Of a stretch of DNA of 38,697 bases, positions 15,988-24,144 are shown one piece after another. The position numbers and the translations under genes were made by a program. The notes beneath the pieces are model-generated. The model saw only the letters and a list, made by a program, of their open reading frames with translations, was not told the origin of the DNA and ran no database searches. How positions within the stretch are numbered: position 1 is the stretch's first letter; every line of letters starts with the position of its first letter. Source of the DNA: Anaerobutyricum faecale (lineage in GTDB: Bacteria > Bacillota > Clostridia > Lachnospirales > Lachnospiraceae); the NCBI GenBank assembly GCA_019119645.1, contig DWWR01000109.1, positions 1 through 38,697 of the forward strand. Reading direction: 5' to 3'.

Positions 15988-17337
15988 TTATTTGCCGCTG
16001 GCTGCCCACATTTCTTCAGCCTGTGGTTTCCAATTCTCCGCATATGGTTTGCAGCGGTCACAAAGCTGATCGACTTCTTCCGGTGATTCATAGTCTGTGG
16101 ATTTCGCACCGGATTCTTTGACCATCTTAGGCAGAAGTTCCGGATTCTCCAGCATCGGACATGGACGGAGCATATTTTTATTGAATGGCTGTCCGTCATG
16201 ATAAGCCATAAAGATCGGGCTCTTTAATGCCTCAAGCAATGTGCACTCCCGGATATTCGCGTTGGAATAATGAATAAATACGCAAGGCTCTACATCGCCC
16301 TTTGCGTTGATATGCAGATATCTTCTTCCGCCGGCGATACATCCTCCTACGTACTCGGCATCGTTCTGGAAATCCATGGAGAAAATAGCCTTTGTACTTC
16401 TGTATGCCCGGATTCTGTCATAAATCATCTTTCTCTGCTCCGGTGTAGGCAGAAGTTCCGGCGCTGCGCCGTTTCCAACCGGCATATAGTGGAAGAACCA
16501 GATGAACAGAGCACCGGCTTCCATGATCATATCGAAGAACTTCTCGCTGCTGATATCTTCACAGTTCTTGCTGGTGTAGCAGGCGGAGATACCAAATGGC
16601 AGTTTATTCTCTTTTAAGAGCTTCATAGCGTGCATCACTTTTTCATAGGAGCCCTCTCCTCTTCTGCCATCGTTGGCCATCTCAAAACCTTCCAGGCTGA
16701 TAGCCGGAACAAAGTTCTTTACACGAAGCATTTCCTGGCAGAACTCTTCATCAATCAGTGTTCCATTTGTGAAGCTCAAAAATTCACAATCCGGATGTGT
16801 TTCACAAAGTTTAATGATATCTTTCTTTCTTACCAGTGGCTCACCGCCGGTGAAGATGTACATATATGTACCCATTTCTTTTCCCTGAGATACGATGGAA
16901 TCCAGCTCCTCGAAGGAAAGGTTCAGACGGTTGCCGTATTCTGCAGCCCAGCATCCGGTACAATGCATATTGCAGGCGGAAGTCGGGTCAAGAAGAATGG
17001 CCCACGGCACGTTGCAGTTCTCTTTCTCTGCAACTTCTTCCTGTTTTGCACTGCCGATCAGGCTGGCGTTGACGATAAAGTTTTTAAAAAATGTATTCCG
17101 GACGCCCTCATCCAGATTCCATACTTTCATGATCAGCTCATACCAGTTGCTCTTTTCCGCGATTGCTTTTCTGAAAGCGCTTCTCTGGGACTCATACCAT
17201 CCGGCCGGCGCAACTTTGTCAACCAGATTCATGATCTTTGGTATATTTTCCTCCGGATTCTTTCCAAGATATTCCCATGCTTTTGTCAATGATTTGGACA
17301 TGGCCGCGATCTTTGCTTTCTCTACCAGTTTACTCAT
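15988..17337 (-). CDS. Radical SAM protein with SPASM-like C-terminal cysteines
   Basis: 449 aa. An N-terminal helical region (1-105) precedes the radical SAM core with Cys122, Cys126 and Cys129 (CNMHCTGC) and the SAM-contacting FTGGEP. The C-terminal part has a cysteine series (GGCIAGGRRY, VEPCVF, IRECTL, RPCPML, LCDRC) that looks like SPASM-type auxiliary cluster binding. SPASM enzymes often modify peptides, but no small precursor peptide is visible nearby, so the substrate is unknown. The start is ATG 17337 with AAGGAG about ten bases upstream; the frame runs open to 17553 through the promoter region. First gene of a minus-strand cluster with the ATPase and the pseudo-radical SAM gene. Confidence 0.85.
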   Translation of the reverse strand: MSKLVEKAKIAAMSKSLTKAWEYLGKNPEENIPKIMNLVDKVAPAGWYESQRSAFRKAIAEKSNWYELIMKVWNLDEGVRNTFFKNFIVNASLIGSAKQEEVAEKENCNVPWAILLDPTSACNMHCTGCWAAEYGNRLNLSFEELDSIVSQGKEMGTYMYIFTGGEPLVRKKDIIKLCETHPDCEFLSFTNGTLIDEEFCQEMLRVKNFVPAISLEGFEMANDGRRGEGSYEKVMHAMKLLKENKLPFGISACYTSKNCEDISSEKFFDMIMEAGALFIWFFHYMPVGNGAAPELLPTPEQRKMIYDRIRAYRSTKAIFSMDFQNDAEYVGGCIAGGRRYLHINAKGDVEPCVFIHYSNANIRECTLLEALKSPIFMAYHDGQPFNKNMLRPCPMLENPELLPKMVKESGAKSTDYESPEEVDQLCDRCKPYAENWKPQAEEMWAASGK

Positions 17338-17374
17338 TCTATATCTTCTCCTTTTGTTCAAATTTTTGCATTCC

Positions 17375-17399
17375 GTGAAAATATTGTTATTATTTTCAC
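17375..17399. promoter_or_regulatory. Inverted repeat in the leader of the radical SAM gene
   Basis: GTGAAAATA (17375-17383) and TATTTTCAC (17391-17399) form a perfect 9-bp inverted repeat with a 7-bp spacer, about 40 bp upstream of the start codon. Candidate repressor site or leader hairpin. Confidence 0.45.
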
Positions 17400-17468
17400 A
17401 TTGCTTTTTTATGATAAATCGCAAATAAAAAAAAGTCATTGGGCAAAACTTTTTTTCTGTCTCAAAAT

Positions 17469-17534
17469 GGGACACTCCCGCAAAAAGTGTTACTTTTTCG
17501 GACATGAATGCGAAAAATGTTACTTTTTGGGACA
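17469..17534. repeat. Three GGACA motifs at exact 30-bp spacing upstream of the radical SAM gene
   Basis: GGGACA at 17469, CGGACA at 17499 and GGGACA at 17529. The last two lie in longer near-identical blocks, TACTTTTTCGGACA (17491-17504) and TACTTTTTGGGACA (17521-17534). Thirty bp is close to three helical turns, so the sites would face the same side of the DNA. Candidate regulator binding array; the regulator is unknown. Confidence 0.5.
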
Positions 17535-17574
17535 AAATGAAGAAATTGTCCAAATGACTTTTTTATTATTTATT

Positions 17575-17742
17575 TTATTTCTCCTGCGTCAGGATTCCTG
17601 TCTGTTTCAACACATCCGATACCCAGTGTACCGGAACGATATGCAGGGATTGTCTGGTTTCCTCCGGCACATCCATCAGATCATCCTGATTTTCTTCTTT
17701 TACTGCCGAGAAACGGCACAGCGAATCCAGACGATTTTTCAA
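17575..17742 (-). pseudogene. Remnant resembling the C-terminus of a Lon-type protease
   Basis: A 55-codon frame on minus, blocked upstream by an in-frame stop at 17746-17748, reads AVKEENQDDLMDVPEE and then HIVPVHWVSDVLKQTGIL. The pattern of Glu-Asn, Asp-Leu, Pro-Glu, a hydrophobic run, Pro-Val and Asp-Val-Leu follows the end of the Lon protease domain. No catalytic Ser-Lys region is present. It has no start codon with a ribosome binding site, so I read it as the tail of a deleted gene. Confidence 0.5.
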
Positions 17743-17794
17743 TTTTCAAAATATTCTGATAAAAAATATATATTTCATCTTTTAACTTTAAAAT

Positions 17795-17829
17795 TATCAG
17801 AAATATTTACAATATATCAGAAATATTTA
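17795..17829. repeat. AT-rich 15-bp direct repeat, 20-bp period
   Basis: TATCAGAAATATTTA occurs at 17795-17809 and 17815-17829, and an inverted TTCTGATA lies at 17754-17761. It lies just after the ABC gene end; it could form a weak AT-rich hairpin that ends that transcript. Confidence 0.4.
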
Positions 17830-17851
17830 ACCTCCAGTCAGAGTCTCTATA

Positions 17852-19585
17852 CTACAATTTCCACCCGGCCGCCGTCTCTCTGGCGTTCACAAAGCGCCGG
17901 TAAATGCCGTCTTCCCGCAGCAGTTCCTCATGACGGCCCTGCTGGACGATCCGCCCCTGATCCACGACAAGGATCTGATCAGCATTTCTGACGGTTTTCA
18001 GCCGGTGGGCGATCATGAGAATGGTCTTTTCTCTGGTGAGGGCTTCGATGGCGGTCACCAGATCCTTTTCATTCTCGGGGTCAACGTTTGCGGTCGCCTC
18101 GTCCAAGATGATGATTGGAGAATCTTTCATGATGGCTCTGGCGATGGAGAGACGCTGCTTTTCTCCGCCGGAGAGGGATGCGCCGCCTTCGCCGATGACG
18201 GTATCGTACCCGTCGGGCAAGCGCATGATAAAATCATGACAGCAGGCTTTTTTTGCCGCCTCGATGACCTTTTCCATGGGAGCGTCCTCCTGGCCGAAAC
18301 GGATATTGTTGGCGACGGTATCCTGAAAGAGATACACATCCTGAAAGACAAAGCTGAAGTTTCGCATGAGGCTGTCCATGCTGTACTCCCGCACGTCGGT
18401 GCCGCCCAGACGCACCTGACCGCTGTCCACGTCCCAGAATCTGGATATCAGATGGCAAAGTGTGGTCTTTCCGCCTCCGCTGGGACCCACAATGGCTGTG
18501 GTGGTCCGTTCCGGGATATGCAGGGTGATGCCGTCGATGATTTTTCTTTTATCGTAGGAAAAATCTATATTTTCCACATCGATGGAATCATCGGCGGGAA
18601 CAATGTCCTTTCCACTGATATCCATCGGTTCCAGGTCAAGGATCTCCTGAGCCTTATCCACGCTGACATCCACGGTGCGGAGCAGCGCCGAATAATTTCC
18701 GGCGGAATCCAGACTGGAATAAACGATAAAGGAACAGATCATCATGGCGATGCACACCATCAGCTCCATGGTCCCCTGCAGATAAAACCAGAGGGACAGC
18801 AGGCACATGACAACGCCGGTCATTTTGGTCACAAAGTTCTGCAGTCCCATGTATGGGATAAATGTTTTCTCCAGGAGAAAATTCGTATCCACATTTTCAT
18901 TGATGGCCGCGTTTAATTTCCTGCTCTGGGTGCCGGACAGATTGTAAGCGCGCACTTCCATGATACCCTGGATGTATTCCAGAAGCTGTTCCACCAGGGT
19001 GCTGTCGGCGGCAATCTTTTTCGGGGATATCTTTTCTGACCTTTTCTGCATCCGGCTGTTGACCAGGAAAAAGAGCAGGAGTCCCACCAGCACCACAATA
19101 CCGATCCGGTAATCATAGAACAAAAGCATGACGGCAATGATCAGCGTGGTGAGCACCCCCTGGGTCGTCAGCATGACCACCCGGGTGGCCACATCCCCGA
19201 GAGACTCCATGGTGTTGGTGGTCACGGAGGTGATATACCCCATACTGTTCTTATTAAAATAGCCCATAGGCAGGTAGCGCAGATGCTCCGCAATCTCAAT
19301 GCGTTTGCCCGCCGTGGTATCATAGCCGGCCTCGCACTGGATGATCGTGTTAAAATACCGGACCACAGAACCTCCGATGACGCTCACAAGACAGATGCCC
19401 AGGCACTGCCAGATGATCATTGGCGTAACCCGTCCGCCGATGACCGCGTCAAGCATCCACACGATGGCGGGAATCTTTAAGGCGTCAAAGAGAGCCATAA
19501 AGATACCGAATACGATGGACTGATAGAATTTCCGCTTGTTTTTCCCGCCGCAGAAATCAAAGAATTTCGACAGAATTTTAAGCAT
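17852..19585 (-). CDS. ABC transporter half-exporter (permease plus ATPase), second of a pair
   Basis: 577 aa. A six-helix type IV exporter membrane domain (about 20-310) is fused to an ATPase domain. Walker A is GPSGGGKTT, the Q-loop follows in FSFVFQDVYLFQD, the signature is LSGGEKQR, Walker B is PIIILDEAT and the switch is AHR. ATG 19585 is preceded by AAGGAGGTG at good spacing and overlaps the stop of the upstream ABC gene by 8 bp. A longer frame to 19627 is inside that gene. The tight coupling points to an obligate heterodimer. Similar TetR-linked pairs are multidrug-like or siderophore-related (YbtP/YbtQ-like); the substrate is unknown. Confidence 0.9.
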   Translation of the reverse strand: MLKILSKFFDFCGGKNKRKFYQSIVFGIFMALFDALKIPAIVWMLDAVIGGRVTPMIIWQCLGICLVSVIGGSVVRYFNTIIQCEAGYDTTAGKRIEIAEHLRYLPMGYFNKNSMGYITSVTTNTMESLGDVATRVVMLTTQGVLTTLIIAVMLLFYDYRIGIVVLVGLLLFFLVNSRMQKRSEKISPKKIAADSTLVEQLLEYIQGIMEVRAYNLSGTQSRKLNAAINENVDTNFLLEKTFIPYMGLQNFVTKMTGVVMCLLSLWFYLQGTMELMVCIAMMICSFIVYSSLDSAGNYSALLRTVDVSVDKAQEILDLEPMDISGKDIVPADDSIDVENIDFSYDKRKIIDGITLHIPERTTTAIVGPSGGGKTTLCHLISRFWDVDSGQVRLGGTDVREYSMDSLMRNFSFVFQDVYLFQDTVANNIRFGQEDAPMEKVIEAAKKACCHDFIMRLPDGYDTVIGEGGASLSGGEKQRLSIARAIMKDSPIIILDEATANVDPENEKDLVTAIEALTREKTILMIAHRLKTVRNADQILVVDQGRIVQQGRHEELLREDGIYRRFVNARETAAGWKL

Positions 19586-21380
19586 TTGCGGCACCTCCTT
19601 TTTCCGGATCTTTTTTGCTCTTTCCACAGTTTTCTGTGTTCACCGTGTCTTTCACAGAAATGTGCGCCTCCCACATATTTTTATATAATCCATTCTTTTG
19701 CAGCAGTTCCCTGTGGGTGCCGGAAGAATCCACACGGCCGTCGTTTATGACAAAAATCCGGTCCGCATCGGCGATGGTGGAAAGCCGGTGGGCAATGACG
19801 ATCAAAGTCTTTCCCTGCACCAGTTTTGCCACGGATGCCTGGATCACCGCCTCATTTTCCGGGTCCATATAGGCACTGGCCTCATCCAGGATCACGACAG
19901 GCGCGTCCTTCAACATGGCCCGGGCGATGGCAATCCGCTGCCGCTCGCCGCCGGAGAGATGTCCGCCAGAACCGCCGGCAATGGTGTCATAGCCATCTTC
20001 CAGCTGCATGATAAAATCGTGGCATCCACTCTTCTTTGCCACGGCGATCACTTCCTCATCCGTGGCTCCGGCCCGCCCCATGCGGATATTTTCCATGATG
20101 GTATCATTAAAAAGATAATTATCCTGGGACACATAGGCCACTCTCCGGTTGTACTCCTCCAGAGAAAGTCTCCGGATATCCACGCCGCCGATACAGATGC
20201 TGCCTTCCTGCACATCCCAGAGAGACGCGATCAGTTTGGCAATGGTGGACTTGCCGCTGCCGGAAGGCCCCACCAGGGCGGTGACCGTGCCGGACAGCAT
20301 CTCCATATCGACACCGTGAAGCACTTCTTTGTCTCCATAACCAAAATGTACATTTTTAAGGCTCACGGAATAATCGGCCGGTTTTTGTTCATCCTGATCC
20401 GGCCGGGACAGCTCTTCTGCCGTCAGTATTCCGGTGATCTCGCCAAAAACTGTTTTCATCTTTCCGATATCATCGGAATAAGACATACAGGTGATCAGCG
20501 GCTGAATCAGCCCCACCGACAGCAGGATGATCATAATAAAATCCGCCGGAACGAGGCTTCCGTTCATGACAAACAGTCCGCCGAAAGGCAGCACCGTGAG
20601 TGCTGTGCAGGGCGTCAGCACCATGGCAAGAGAAAACGGAATGTCACATTTGCGCATCCACTCCACATAACAGGAAGCGCCTTCTTTCGCTGCTGTGACA
20701 AAACGCTCATAAGAACTTTTTGCTTTTCCAAATGCTTTTATCACTTCAATGCCATTGATGTATTCCACTGCCGTATCGTTTAACGTCTTGGTTTTAACCA
20801 GAACATTTCTGTAATTCTCTTCATAGCCGATCATCATGAGCATATAGCAGAGAAGGCCCAGCGGCAGAGTGATCAGGGAAAGGAGCGCCATGCGCCAGTC
20901 AATGGTCAGCATATACACGAACACAAAGAGCGGTGCCAGCAGATTGGCGGTAAATTCCGGCAGAATATGCGCCAGAGTGGTCTCAATGCTGTCTGTCCGC
21001 TCCATCATAATATTTTTCAGAGAACCGGACGGCATATCTTTTACGTACCCCAGGGGCACCCGGGACAGCTTATCGCACATCTGACGCCGGAGCCCGCCCA
21101 GCACATGGAAGGTGGCCTTATGGGAGCAGGTGGTAGAGATGCTGTGGCAGAGAACCCTTCCGGCCCAGAAGACCGCCATCCAAAGTCCTTCCATGAGATA
21201 GCCCTGCCAGTTCCTGTCTCCCTCCACCAGCCGGTGTATCATATCTCCCATGATAAAATAAGGGATCACTCCAAAGACCACACCCAGCACCGCCACCGAT
21301 ACACTGGTGACATACAGATTCCTGTGGCTGCCGGCAAAAGTCAGTACCCAGGAAATGGTTGATTTTTTCTTTTCGTTCAA
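19578..21380 (-). CDS. ABC transporter half-exporter (permease plus ATPase), first of a pair
   Basis: 600 aa. The membrane domain spans about 15-300. The ATPase domain has Walker A GPSGSGKST, signature LSGGERQR, Walker B PVVILDEAS and the AHR switch. The Glu after the Walker B Asp is present in both proteins of the pair, so neither looks like an obvious degenerate site. The start is TTG at 21380 with GGGAGG eight bases upstream. A TetR regulator is encoded 327 bp upstream on the same strand. The two proteins probably form one heterodimeric exporter. Confidence 0.9.
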   Translation of the reverse strand: MNEKKKSTISWVLTFAGSHRNLYVTSVSVAVLGVVFGVIPYFIMGDMIHRLVEGDRNWQGYLMEGLWMAVFWAGRVLCHSISTTCSHKATFHVLGGLRRQMCDKLSRVPLGYVKDMPSGSLKNIMMERTDSIETTLAHILPEFTANLLAPLFVFVYMLTIDWRMALLSLITLPLGLLCYMLMMIGYEENYRNVLVKTKTLNDTAVEYINGIEVIKAFGKAKSSYERFVTAAKEGASCYVEWMRKCDIPFSLAMVLTPCTALTVLPFGGLFVMNGSLVPADFIMIILLSVGLIQPLITCMSYSDDIGKMKTVFGEITGILTAEELSRPDQDEQKPADYSVSLKNVHFGYGDKEVLHGVDMEMLSGTVTALVGPSGSGKSTIAKLIASLWDVQEGSICIGGVDIRRLSLEEYNRRVAYVSQDNYLFNDTIMENIRMGRAGATDEEVIAVAKKSGCHDFIMQLEDGYDTIAGGSGGHLSGGERQRIAIARAMLKDAPVVILDEASAYMDPENEAVIQASVAKLVQGKTLIVIAHRLSTIADADRIFVINDGRVDSSGTHRELLQKNGLYKNMWEAHISVKDTVNTENCGKSKKDPEKGGAANA

Positions 21381-21519
21381 AATGAAATCCTCCCTTCTTC
21401 AACAAAAAACTCTTTTGCAGCAATAAATGTATTTTCCATATCTCCTGTAATTCAGTAAAGATTAATCTATCCCGCCGTCATCATCATTCACTATGGAGTA
21501 ATGTATGATCCGTCATATG

Positions 21520-21557
21520 AGTTAGTTGTTTTTATCACAGATAAGTCAAAACTAACT
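21520..21557. promoter_or_regulatory. Inverted repeat in the gap between the TetR gene and the ABC operon
   Basis: AGTTAGTT (21520-21527) and AACTAACT (21550-21557) are perfect 8-bp arms around 22 bp. A TTGACT (minus, -35-like) lies in the interval, but no good -10 follows at the right distance. The remaining 21381-21706 gap shows no convincing gene. Confidence 0.3.
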
Positions 21558-21706
21558 TCAACCGGAAAGAAAAAGGAATTCCTCAAATACCCCAGCCTCA
21601 TAAACTCAGCTCAACGTTTCTGTTTCTTTCATCTGGCTGCATCAAAATTCCTGTTTCTTTATTTTGTAGTTTCTTTATCACTGTGTAATCCGTCGATATC
21701 TTCTAG

Positions 21707-22333
21707 TCAGTCAAACTTCACTCCGAGAATCCGTTCCCAGCCCCCGATGTGAAACTCTTTCAGATACTGAATTCTTTTTACAGCCTCCTCCTTATTCATG
21801 TCCTGGACAACCATCTCGAAAACACCGGAAAACATGCCGCTGGAAATCATCTGACAGAGTCCCCGGTCCAGCTCAGGCACCGGATGTCCCAGAGAACGCA
21901 GGGCATCCAGATATCTTTCGGTGGCATCCACTTCCTGTTCCACGATTTCCTGCACAAAATTCTCATAGGATGTGCCGGCTGCACAGCATAAAAGCAGCTT
22001 CGCAGCGTCATAGTGCCCGGCATAAATGTAATCAAGAATCTGATCCAGGGAATCCGACGACACATGGAGCATTTCTTCCGTCTGCTTTTCCGGCGGCGTC
22101 TCCCGGATTTCCCGGAGTCCTCTGGCAAAACACCCCCTAATCGCATCGGCCGCCGGTTTTACCAGCGCATCAAAGAGAGCTTCTTTTGTGGGATAATACC
22201 GGTAAAAGGCCCCTGTCGTCACTCCCGCCTTCTTCACAATGCTGCGAAGAGAGGCTCCCTGAAATCCTTTTGCCAGAAATTCTTCCCGGGCTGTCTGTAA
22301 GATCAACGTTAACGTTGTGTTTTCCTCTTCCAT
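21707..22333 (-). CDS. TetR/AcrR family transcriptional regulator
   Basis: 208 aa. The helix-turn-helix reads GASLRSIVKKAGVTTGAFYRYYPTKEALFDAL (about 26-57). The C-terminal effector domain is divergent. The ATG at 22333 follows AGGAGG closely. It is encoded upstream of the ABC exporter pair on the same strand, the usual arrangement for a ligand-responsive repressor of an efflux operon. The DNA just upstream holds a GATAAC/GTTATC half-site array that is a good operator candidate. Confidence 0.88.
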   Translation of the reverse strand: MEEENTTLTLILQTAREEFLAKGFQGASLRSIVKKAGVTTGAFYRYYPTKEALFDALVKPAADAIRGCFARGLREIRETPPEKQTEEMLHVSSDSLDQILDYIYAGHYDAAKLLLCCAAGTSYENFVQEIVEQEVDATERYLDALRSLGHPVPELDRGLCQMISSGMFSGVFEMVVQDMNKEEAVKRIQYLKEFHIGGWERILGVKFD

Positions 22334-22356
22334 TCTGCCTCCTTTATAAATGTCCC

Positions 22357-22403
22357 GTTATCGAAAAGATAACAGCGTTAGCTAACACTGTTATCAGGAT
22401 AAC
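22357..22403. promoter_or_regulatory. Operator candidate: array of GATAAC/GTTATC half-sites
   Basis: GTTATC 22357-22362, GATAAC 22368-22373, the palindrome GTTAGCTAAC 22377-22386, GTTATC 22390-22395 and GATAAC 22398-22403. The central 28 bp (22368-22395) are a near-perfect palindrome with one mismatched pair. The array lies between the predicted promoter and the ATG of the TetR gene. Confidence 0.7.
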
Positions 22404-22424
22404 ATAAGACAAAATCCCGTACAA
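22396..22424 (-). promoter_or_regulatory. Promoter candidate of the TetR gene
   Basis: On minus, TTGTAC (22419-22424), a 17-bp spacer and TATCCT (22396-22401). The -10 box overlaps the outer half-site of the operator array, consistent with repression. Confidence 0.5.
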
Positions 22425-22578
22425 GAGTCTTAGTGAGAAAGAGTTTCATTTGCAAATGTGCTGATAATTTTTTTCAGTTATTCTGTTTTTTGTGCAAAAA
22501 TACCTTTGAAAATATAGAAAAGCTGGGGAAACCGCATCGGTGCAGCCTTCGCGGCCAGACACAGCAATCCGGAGAAAA

Positions 22579-22951
22579 AGAACATTTATTCTTCTCTCTG
22601 CCGCCGGGACACGCCCTGTCCGGCAGAAAAGTGCTTCACCTGCGGGATTTAAACGGAGAGACCATGCTTTTGTACTCTGACATTGGTTTTTGGAAAAAGG
22701 CATTGGAAAAAGAAATGCCGGAGACTCACTTCCTCGTCCAGACAGAATTTTCCACCTTCCATGAACTGGTAAAGGCCTCCGTCCTGCCTTCCTTCATCAC
22801 AAATCTTGCCATAAAGAAAGAGGAGGAGACCTCAAATCGAATCAATATCCCCATTGCTGATCCGGAGGCCAGCGCCACATTTTATCTGGCCTGTTCACCG
22901 GAAACTGCAAAAACTTACCGAAAATTCCTTCAATATTGTTTTTCGGATTGA
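22579..22951 (+). pseudogene. LysR-family regulator remnant (effector-binding domain only)
   Basis: The frame ending at 22951 reads FFSLPPGHALSGRKVLHL, DLNGETMLLYSDIGFW, FHELVKASVLPSFITNLA and DPEASATFYLACS, matching the C-terminal half of LysR effector domains. The helix-turn-helix and first half of the effector domain are missing. The frame extends upstream to 22433 but that stretch has no LysR character. I read it as a truncated gene; about 150 bp before it (22425-22578) hold nothing recognisable. Confidence 0.75.
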
Positions 22952-22983
22952 AAGAACATCATATTCATGACAGGTGGGCAGGA

Positions 22984-23988
22984 TCAAAATAACGAAACCG
23001 GCCGGTTGACCACCCGGAGCAGAGGCTTGCCATCAGAGAGCCTCTCCAGGTTCTCCCAGATCATAGCGTATCCCCGGCGAAAACTGGAGGCGGTGATTCC
23101 CCCGATGTGCGGAGTGAAAATGATCTTCCCGGTCACCTCTTCCGGCTGCTGTAACAGGGGATGCTCTTTTTGTACCGGCTCATTATCCAGAGTATCCAGT
23201 CCTGCCATGGCAAGTTTTCCGCTCTGTAAAGCCTCTGCCAATGCCTCATCGTCCACCAGCTCTCCCCGGGAAGTGTTGACAAAATAAGAGTCCGGTTTCA
23301 TTTTCTCAAAAAATGTCCGGCCGCACATATTTTCCGTTTCTTTTGTGACCGGCAGATGCAGGCTCACGATATCGCAGAGCGCCAGCAGATCATCCAGGGG
23401 AAGATACATGGCGTGATACTTCACTTCTTCCTCCGCTTCCAGGCGATGACGTTTATAATAATAGACTTCTGCCCCGTATGCCGCCAAAAGCTGTGCCGTG
23501 GCTTTCCCGATATCTCCAAGACCGATCAGACCAACTCTGCAGTCTGCCAGTTCTCTGAGACTCCCCTCAGCCATGTACTGTTCTTTTACCATAATCTGTC
23601 GGCCATCCCGCACTGCCCGGTCATTGACGATAATGTTTTTGATCATTCCCTGCATGAGCAGAATGGTCTGCTCCGCCACGGCGGACGCATTCATACCGGC
23701 ACAGTTGCACACCGATACCTGGTGCGCTGACGCAGCGTCCAGGTCGATCTTATTATAGGCAACCCCTTCTGAATGAACCATCCTGAGGGCAGGAAGACGC
23801 CCGATGAGATCTCCTGATATCTCAGCGATGGCATCCGCCACGATCACTTCTGCGTCCGGCATGGCCGCCGCATATTCTTCCGGCGTATGTCCCATGGTCA
23901 TCTCGGCCGTCTCCACGGTCTGCGCAAACTCCGTATCCGGTTTGTAGCGTTCCATGTTCTCTGCTTTCCCAATATGCAATACTTTCAT
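22984..23988 (-). CDS. D-isomer-specific 2-hydroxyacid dehydrogenase
   Basis: 334 aa. The NAD-binding motif is GLIGLGDIGKA, and the catalytic Arg, Glu and His triad sits in VNTSRGELVDD, DTLDNEPV and TPHIGG (near 241, 270 and 294). This is the family of phosphoglycerate, hydroxypyruvate and D-lactate dehydrogenases; the substrate is not readable. Start: ATG at 23988, with GGAG ten bases upstream; a GTG one codon earlier is equally possible. It lies downstream of the sucrose hydrolase gene but is separated by a terminator-like hairpin. Confidence 0.9.
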   Translation of the reverse strand: MKVLHIGKAENMERYKPDTEFAQTVETAEMTMGHTPEEYAAAMPDAEVIVADAIAEISGDLIGRLPALRMVHSEGVAYNKIDLDAASAHQVSVCNCAGMNASAVAEQTILLMQGMIKNIIVNDRAVRDGRQIMVKEQYMAEGSLRELADCRVGLIGLGDIGKATAQLLAAYGAEVYYYKRHRLEAEEEVKYHAMYLPLDDLLALCDIVSLHLPVTKETENMCGRTFFEKMKPDSYFVNTSRGELVDDEALAEALQSGKLAMAGLDTLDNEPVQKEHPLLQQPEEVTGKIIFTPHIGGITASSFRRGYAMIWENLERLSDGKPLLRVVNRPVSLF

Positions 23989-24025
23989 CACTGCTGTTCT
24001 CCTTCTCTTTCTCAGTGTCGTTTAT

Positions 24026-24103
24026 ATAAAAACGGCCCCGAATCACTGCTTTTCTTCCCCGCAGGAAACATTTTATCGAAAATACAGCGATTCAGGACCG
24101 TTT
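24026..24103 (-). terminator. Long-stem terminator of the sucrose hydrolase gene
   Basis: On the minus strand a continuous 19-bp stem (24085-24103 with 24030-24048, four G-U wobbles) with a 36-nt loop is followed by a short T run. The wobbles pair only in the minus transcript. The loop is unusually large for a simple terminator. Confidence 0.65.
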
Positions 24104-24144
24104 TTGTTCCGTTTTACCGTGATAACAGGCTCTCCTGCTATCTG

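Noticed and set aside
19698..20783. 361-codon open frame on plus inside the first ABC gene
   Set aside because: It runs antisense to a complete ABC transporter with intact motifs; the translation is His-rich and featureless.
21377..21439. 20-codon frame on minus ending at the TTG start of the first ABC gene
   Set aside because: It could be a leader peptide coupled through a TTGA overlap, but its GGAG is only two bases from the ATG, and the ABC gene has its own good ribosome binding site. Not strong enough to list.
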